From contig OW386293.2 in NCBI GenBank assembly GCA_936432065.2, positions 29,152,234 through 29,216,233 of the forward strand: 64,000 bases of DNA. Direction: 5' to 3'. The translations under genes were made by a program, and so were the position numbers. Source of the stretch: Rutpela maculata (Eukaryota; Arthropoda; Insecta; Coleoptera; Cerambycidae). Within the stretch, counting starts at the first letter, position 1, and each line of letters begins with the position of its first letter. Below, piece after piece: positions 58,835-64,000 of this stretch. Under the pieces are notes generated by a model that saw only the letters and a program-made list of their open reading frames with translations, searched no databases and was not told the origin of the DNA.

Positions 58835-60028
58835 TACTCTCATGATGCGTTTTGTACGTGAAAATATTGGTTTAACTTCCACTACAAGAGAACAGTACAT
58901 TGAAATACATGTTACTGAATTGGCTAATGAGCTCTCTACAATCCTGATACAACTAATCCTATTGCAATTGTCTATATCGATGGCACGAACAGCTATATTC
59001 CCAAAAGCAGCAACTTTAAAACATTACAACAAGCGTATTCAAAACACAATGAACGCCATTTAGTAAAACCGGTATTGGTTGTTAGACCAGATGGTTATAT
59101 TTTAGATATCCATGAGCCATAACATAACATAACACACCACAGATAGTAGACAACCCCCAAATCCAAAGCTGACCGGAAGGGGGCTACACATTCGGAAAAA
59201 CGCAGACATACATCCACACCCACCGGTGTGGATGACTTGGGAATAGATTGTAGGATGCCACCACTGCTTGCGCCAGGAAAATCTCAGCTAGATACTGAGG
59301 ATGCAAATCAATCGAGGCTGATTACCAAAACTAGACGAATAGTGGAAGGGAGAAACGGCCATATAAAATCAATTTTTAAGTTTTTTCAAAACATTATTCC
59401 TATGCCTTATGTTGTTAATATTGGATCTTTTTACCGAATTGCTGGGGCCGTGATAAATCGCTACAGAGGGTTGATTCAAATGGATGGAGACAATGTTGGG
59501 TTGGCACGTGAAATGAAGAAAAACATGAATATGTTTAACGTAATGCGGGCAAGAGTGGAACTCGAAATGGTAGATGGAATCGATTGAATCAAAATCATTT
59601 AGCCGATTTTCCAAGACTTAACTATCTTAAACGCGTAACATTCGGGTATATCAATTACAATTATCTCCCTCCTATATTCAAGAAAGGCTGCAGAGAGAAG
59701 AGACTGATGTAATTGAGTAAGACGAGCTTATAGAAGAACTTGGGCCGATACGGTTGCGAGTTTATTCTAGATTTAACAACGCTACTAAATATCAAATATG
59801 TATAGCTTATCAAGATGACAGAGAAGACGATGGAGACGATGAGGGAAATGAGTTGATTTCTAGCTACTACTGCACATGTAAGACTGGCGCTAGAACTCTG
59901 GCAACATGTGCACAAGTGGCCAGTGTTCTATGGTCTCCAGGATATCCTCAACGTGAAATGTCCAAGTACGGCTCTTTTGGAAAACATTTTGGATGCTGCT
60001 AACAGACCACAACAACATAATCCTATAT
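58835..60028 (+). pseudogene. DDE_Tnp_4-type transposase with SWIM-like zinc finger
   Basis: The sequence reads FVRENIGLTSTTREQYIEIH, then (shifted) IAIVYIDGTNSYIPKSSNFK with the first catalytic Asp, VKPVLVVRPDGYILDIH, then a non-homologous patch of about 110 bases, then DLGIDCRMPPLLAPGKSQL, ANQSRLITKTRRIVEGRNGH (third catalytic acid in IVE), FYRIAGAVINRY, a shifted NHLADFPRLNYLK, and a SWIM-like end RFNNATKYQICI...YYCTCKTGARTLATCAQ. The family as I recall it has CxCx(n)CxH; here the last ligand is Gln (CAQ for CAH). The patch at 59110-59228, shared with 2.3-2.6 kb, replaced the part with the second catalytic Asp. At least four frameshifts. The last codons (LLENILDAANRPQ) end near 60028. Confidence 0.8.
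59110..59228 (+). repeat. Dispersed repeat patch inside the transposase
   Basis: Matches the outer parts of 2258-2600. At its right end, 'ccacaccc' and 'gggtgtgg'-type words form a short palindrome. Confidence 0.6.
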
Positions 60029-60609
60029 GAGACATGTTATTATTCATATTTTTCTTTTTCTTGTTGGATATATGCTTATGATCTATTATTATCATTAAAC
60101 ACGTATTACTTGCTTGTTACATTATTTGTTGCTTATTACTAAATATAGTAGTTAATAGCGGCGTGCACTTTTCACTTTTATCGTACGATGAAAACATGCG
60201 GCGTCATTATTTGCACCCACAAGAAACGCATAAATGGATGGTAGCGCTTTCAGGATAGAGATGAAAGTGTTTCTTAAAAGTGCTTATTATAAAAATAAAT
60301 GTTCAGTTTCCTTGATAATTTGAACTTGCATGAGGACGTTTTACCGACTTCGAATACGATTTTCTTGAAAAATGACCAGTTTTCCATGTCCATGTTGGGC
60401 CTGTAAATTTTCTTCAATTGGTTGAATATTACATCATACTATTTTTTTATCAAAATTAACCGAAATTCACCCGATTTTATTTGTGACTCGCTCTGTATAT
60501 GAACAAATATTTTGCCACAATATATTATTTTTAGTTAAATAAATAACATTTATGCAAGAAAACTGCAATCGAATCCTTAAATTGTCACAAACATGTTTTA
60601 TGAAAAAAG
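60029..60609. other. Stretch without recognisable gene
   Basis: Probably includes the 3' flank of the transposase and the 3' UTR of the R1-like LINE. No further feature. Confidence 0.4.
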
Positions 60610-61640
60610 CCACCTTTTTCACCGTCTCGTCTCTCTTTTCTCCATCTGTTGCATGCGAACACGGTGTGCTCCACGTCATCGACCTCTACAGTATGCGCAC
60701 TCTCTGCTGTCAGTCTTGCCAATATCGTATAAGTACTCCATGAAGCACCCATGTCCGCTCAGGGCTTGGGTGAGGTAATAGCCTACCTCACCATGCCTCC
60801 GTTCCATCCACGCTCTGATGTTCGGGATGAGGCGTCTCGTCCACCTTCCCTTGTCTACAGTGTCCCACCGCCTCTGCCGTCTTTCAAACAGCCTGTCCCC
60901 GGCCTCTGCCCTCCCGCCACTACCAACGCCGCCTCGTACGAAATCGTTTTATATGCACTGCATACCTTTAGCACATCGCTGGATGCTAGCCATCCTCCCT
61001 CTCGTCCTATCCACCTTCATCGCACTTTCCCAGACCGGAGCTGCATACAAGAGGATAGAGTGCACGACACTGCACAGCAGTCTCCTCTTGCTCGCTCTTG
61101 GTGCGTGCGTATTGGCCTTAAGCCTCCCAATGGCTGTGACTGCTTTTCCCGCCTTCTCGGCCATCTTTGTGGGATAGACACCAAAGTTCAGCTTGGAGTC
61201 CAGCCAAACCCCTAGGTATTTCAGGTGGTTCCCTGAGGATATCTCCACCTGGCCCACCCTAACTTTCATGGGTGGAAGATTTCTTTTCCTCGTGACAACC
61301 AGGAGCTCCGTTTTCCCGGTAGTTAGCTCGGGCTGCATTCTTCCTAGCCACCTCTCAATATTTCTGATGGCCTCGTTGGCTGCTTCCAGTATTTGGACAG
61401 TCCACCTTCCAGTTACCGTTATGGCCAAGTCGTCGGCATACCCGATGACCTTTACACCCTCCTCCCAAGGTAATCGAAATATATCGTCAAACATCACATT
61501 CCACAAGGTCGGACCGAGCACCGACCGTTGTGGAACACCACACGTGATGCTTTTCCAGGTTATCTCTCCCTCTGATTCAAATCCGATCCGATCATCCTGT
61601 AATACACACAGGATAATAAAACCAAACTGAAAAGTTTTCA
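60610..61640 (-). pseudogene. R1-like LINE, RT with intact YADD to zinc knuckle
   Basis: The minus-strand frame 61521-60949, extended upstream to about 61640, reads GEITWKSITCGVPQ, RSVLGPTLWNVMFDDIFRLP, then VKVIGYADDLAITVTGRW (the YADD catalytic box is intact), TTGKTELLVVTRKR, LKYLGVWLDSKLNFG, LLCSVVHSILLYAAPVWESA and QRCAKGMQ. A deletion/frameshift near 60950 removes about 30 residues. Then follow RRLIPNIRAWMERRHGEVGY, LTQALSGHGCF and, after another slip, an ECAYC ... EHTVFAC knuckle. This order, with a C-terminal CCHC and no RNase H, is typical of R1-clade elements. In the rDNA-specific R1 the target would be 28S rDNA; none is seen here, so this is a relative or a dispersed copy. The 5' part is missing. 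Confidence 0.85.
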
Positions 61641-61649
61641 GTCTCCTAA

Positions 61650-61999
61650 GATATGTCTTCTAATAAGGTGATAAAGTTTTGGAAAGTACATCGAATTTGG
61701 ACTTTTTTATGTCGACCGACGACATGACCCTTGGTCAGAAACAAGGGTGCATTTTTGTTGTGGGTTAAGAATAGGTAATTCATCATTAGGGAACTGGGCG
61801 AATGGCATGTGAACAGAAGTATGTCGTTGCAGCAAAAATAATATTTTTGACCATATTTCTACATCAAAATCCAATGAAAATATGATTCACATATCTTGAC
61901 GAAACATGGATATACCAAAGTGGATCAAATGTTCGTCGATGGTACAAAAACCAAACCAAAAATACAAATGATGAGAAACGGTTGGGGAACATTTAAGTC
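61650..61999 (+). pseudogene. IS630/mariner-like transposase fragment (first catalytic acid)
   Basis: One frame around 61890-61990 reads FTYLDETWIYQSGSNVRRWY and then KNQTKNTNDEKR. YLDETWI is the first DDE box of insect IS630-like transposases. Everything downstream, including the HDNA and D/E boxes, is absent. It could come from the same family as the HTH piece at 46.6 kb, but they do not overlap. Confidence 0.6.
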
Positions 62000-63429
62000 T
62001 TTTGGAGGAGGCTTTTTACTCATCCTATAAAAATTCTTTAGATGAAAAAGTTCGTTCTAATTCAATTCTTATTTTATTTCATCGGACTCTACGTCATCAT
62101 GCAAATCCTTTGAGAACAAACGCATGGTTTTTCATCTTTCCAGGTGAACGTCTGATATTCCATTTTTGTTGTCTAAACCTTTATTTACTTGTAAGCCAGT
62201 CTTTGTTCCCTAAATTGAGATCCAATAAATTTGGTTTGTTTTTCCAGAGGGATTTTCCTTTTAGGATGGCAAATGGTTGTTTGTTCCCTTATTGCTTTGA
62301 ATTGGCGTGTACAGTGATGGGTGGGAGTTTTATGATTTTAGTAACTTGCACTGTTTCGGTTTGATCCAAATAGTTGTTGAACACGAACATTTTTATTGTT
62401 TCTTTCTTTTTTATAAAAGTTTGATATTTATTTTTCATTTTATTTTCTGTGGACTGCGAATTTTGCTTTTTATTTTTCCCAAGGGATGCGTGATGGTGAA
62501 ATTCTCCGTGCCTTGTGTCTCTTTTTCAATTTTAATATAAGTAGGTTCATTTCTAGTTTTTTCTTACTACTGCGACTCTTGTTACTTACAATCTAAATCA
62601 ATTTCCATAAGTCTTCTATGTGCTTCAATTTTCGCTTCATAATTTTCCATCTTTTCTGGCGGGCAGAAATTTTCCTCATTCTTACACCCGATGGAATGGC
62701 TAAAGACGGCTATGAAGTCCATAGGAGACATTTCTTGACTGGTGCTCTTTTTATTCTGGATGATCCAAGAATACCATCATACCATCATCCTGATATTGTG
62801 CTCTATTTTGGTTTGACTTAATATTCACTCATGATTAACTTCTTGTCGATAAATTGTTATTATTTTGAATGTATCTAAATTCACTGTTAACTCAAGAAAA
62901 AGTACCACTTTCCACGGTCTTGGGGAGTCCTGCCCCATATTCTCCTTTTAACAATAATAATAATTTACGAGACGATTTATTTTCTGCTAAGAAAATTATG
63001 GTGTCTTATGCGACTAGTCAATTATTGCGCATATTCAGAGACTTTTAAAAACATTTGTCGATGAAATGTTTTTTTTAATATCTTTTACAAATATACAAAT
63101 TTTCAGATGAATGATGCATTTCCAGTGCCATTTAAAAATTAATGAAAATAAACTTTAGGGTATTCATTTTGCAAATCAGTTTAAGACAATGTGGTTTCTA
63201 TTGAGAAATTCATTCAAATGCATATTAAGAAAACGCACAGTATCGTGTGTATTTGTTGTAGCTACATTGTTAACTGTGAAATGTAAATCGTTTATCTCAT
63301 TTTAACGATTATGTTGAAAAATAAACCTATGCTATTAAAATAGTCTGATAGTCTGGTCACAACTTCTGCACTTTTGACATTAAATGAGTGAATTATTTAA
63401 TGATATACTAACAGTAAATACATTAACAT
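62000..63429. other. T-rich stretch without recognisable gene
   Basis: Several open frames run through pyrimidine-rich sequence, but I recognise none and their composition is low-complexity. Confidence 0.35.
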
Positions 63430-63740
63430 GCGCTGTGCAATATTTTTTATAACTGTATTTTTTACATACACAATGTATACAATCGGACCTATTATTGATC
63501 CCTGTGGGACCTCCATATTCAAATCCAAGCAATCAGAGTTTACATAATATAGAAATGTCCACAATTAATTTTTTTTTTTCTTGTTTAGAAATTTCTCATA
63601 AGAAACATATTATTTGTTATCTTGAAGAAATATTGATACACAGTTCAGTGCGACATCTCTTATGCCATCATTTCTATGTACTTTTCTCTATTTTCTTGCT
63701 TTACAAACTCACTTTGATATCGCTCGCTTCATGTGCTGAT
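63430..63740 (-). pseudogene. LINE RT fragment with PQGSIIGP box
   Basis: On the minus strand: KRDVALNCVSIFLQDN, then DLNMEVPQGSIIGPIVYIVY, the RT box that precedes YADD. Two in-frame stops interrupt the upstream part. The YADD box was not found downstream. Confidence 0.55.
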
Positions 63741-63744
63741 TGAA

Positions 63745-63905
63745 AGCCGTCAGGCGAGCAGGGCCGAAGTACTGCGGTTGGAGAAAGAGTCATTCATCTG
63801 GTGTACAGATGGATCCAACATGGATGAAGGGGTTGGTGTATGCATACCTACCCTCCAGAATCGACCTAAGTCGAAGGCAGAATGAAAATTCGACTTAGGC
63901 AAAAA
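63745..63905 (+). pseudogene. RNase H start of a LINE, running off the homology
   Basis: One frame reads KESFIWCTDGSNMDEGVGVC, the first catalytic box (TDGS) and GxG turn of LINE RNase H domains. Similarity stops after about 63880. Its orientation is opposite to the RT piece just before it, so they are separate insertions. Confidence 0.5.
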
Positions 63906-64000
63906 TTTCATTTAAGGACATTTTTCAGAGTCTGAGGGACTACAGAGCCACAGACCAGTCCATAAGGACCGTTATGCGTTCTATAAGGCATTAGAAATGA

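Noticed and set aside
60751..61630. Plus-strand frames rich in Pro/Ser/Leu
   Set aside because: Antisense shadows of the R1-like LINE on the minus strand.
62002..62821. Overlapping frames as a novel gene
   Set aside because: Pyrimidine-rich, Phe-rich translations without motifs or splice logic.

Overview
This is a strongly AT-rich, repeat-dense stretch of a eukaryotic nuclear genome, almost certainly an insect or close arthropod. The transposon families point there: RNase H-bearing LINEs, R1-like LINEs, LINEs with a restriction-like endonuclease, tyrosine-recombinase retroelements, DDE_Tnp_4/SWIM transposases, DUF4817/mariner-like transposases and several multicopy arthropod protein families of unknown function. 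I found no intact single-copy host gene, no rRNA and no convincing tRNA. Every coding segment I recognise is a truncated, frameshifted or deleted copy of a mobile or multicopy family. Family names were recalled from general knowledge and none was checked by a search.

Layout. 0.8-1.3 kb: dispersed repeat. 2.3-2.6 kb: hAT MITE. 2.6-5.4 kb: fold-back element with an HTH transposase remnant, a long (TA)n tract and a 165-bp tandem repeat. 6.4-9.3 kb: three pieces of one multicopy protein family (here the 'LPP/YGW/CXC' family). 10.9-12.3 kb: hAT element with a perfect 8-bp target duplication. 12.4-14.0 kb: terminal-inverted-repeat (TIR) element with a subterminal array and a two-exon LPP/YGW remnant. 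14.7-17.3 kb: dispersed repeat, two palindromes and a restriction-like-endonuclease LINE. 18.7-19.8 kb: tyrosine recombinase remnant and MITEs. 22.4-27.5 kb: large fold-backs and a nested MITE. 28.3-31.4 kb: unknown ORF, fold-back with direct units, hAT-like element and another LPP/YGW copy. 31.4-35.6 kb: two RNase H LINEs with a hAT MITE between them. 36-37.7 kb: fold-back with a nested SINE/LINE tail, and a hAT MITE. 37.9-38.8 kb: mariner-type transposase with its catalytic centre deleted. 39.2-40.9 kb: nearly full-length copy of a second multicopy arthropod family. 41.6-43.2 kb: hairpin and hAT MITE. 44.2-47.3 kb: two TIR elements, each carrying an LPP/YGW C-terminal remnant. 47.9-49.4 kb: LINE lacking its catalytic YADD box. 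50-53.2 kb: three fold-backs. 53.9-57 kb: LINE and a large fold-back with a nested MITE and a Pol III B-box. 58.1-60.0 kb: LINE tail, MITE and DDE_Tnp_4/SWIM transposase. 60.6-64 kb: R1-like LINE, IS630-like fragment, RT fragment and the start of an RNase H domain.

The most interesting signal is the LPP/YGW/CXC family: seven loci, both strands, with a short last intron and an acidic tail still readable in three copies. Three copies lie inside inverted-repeat elements whose termini are unrelated by eye, and a fourth is flanked by a weaker inverted repeat. This suggests either that the protein is carried by several families of TIR elements or that such elements repeatedly capture its 3' exons. 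A second theme is the number of long, almost fully palindromic elements with internal tandem units, several nested so that empty and filled sites can be compared inside the window.
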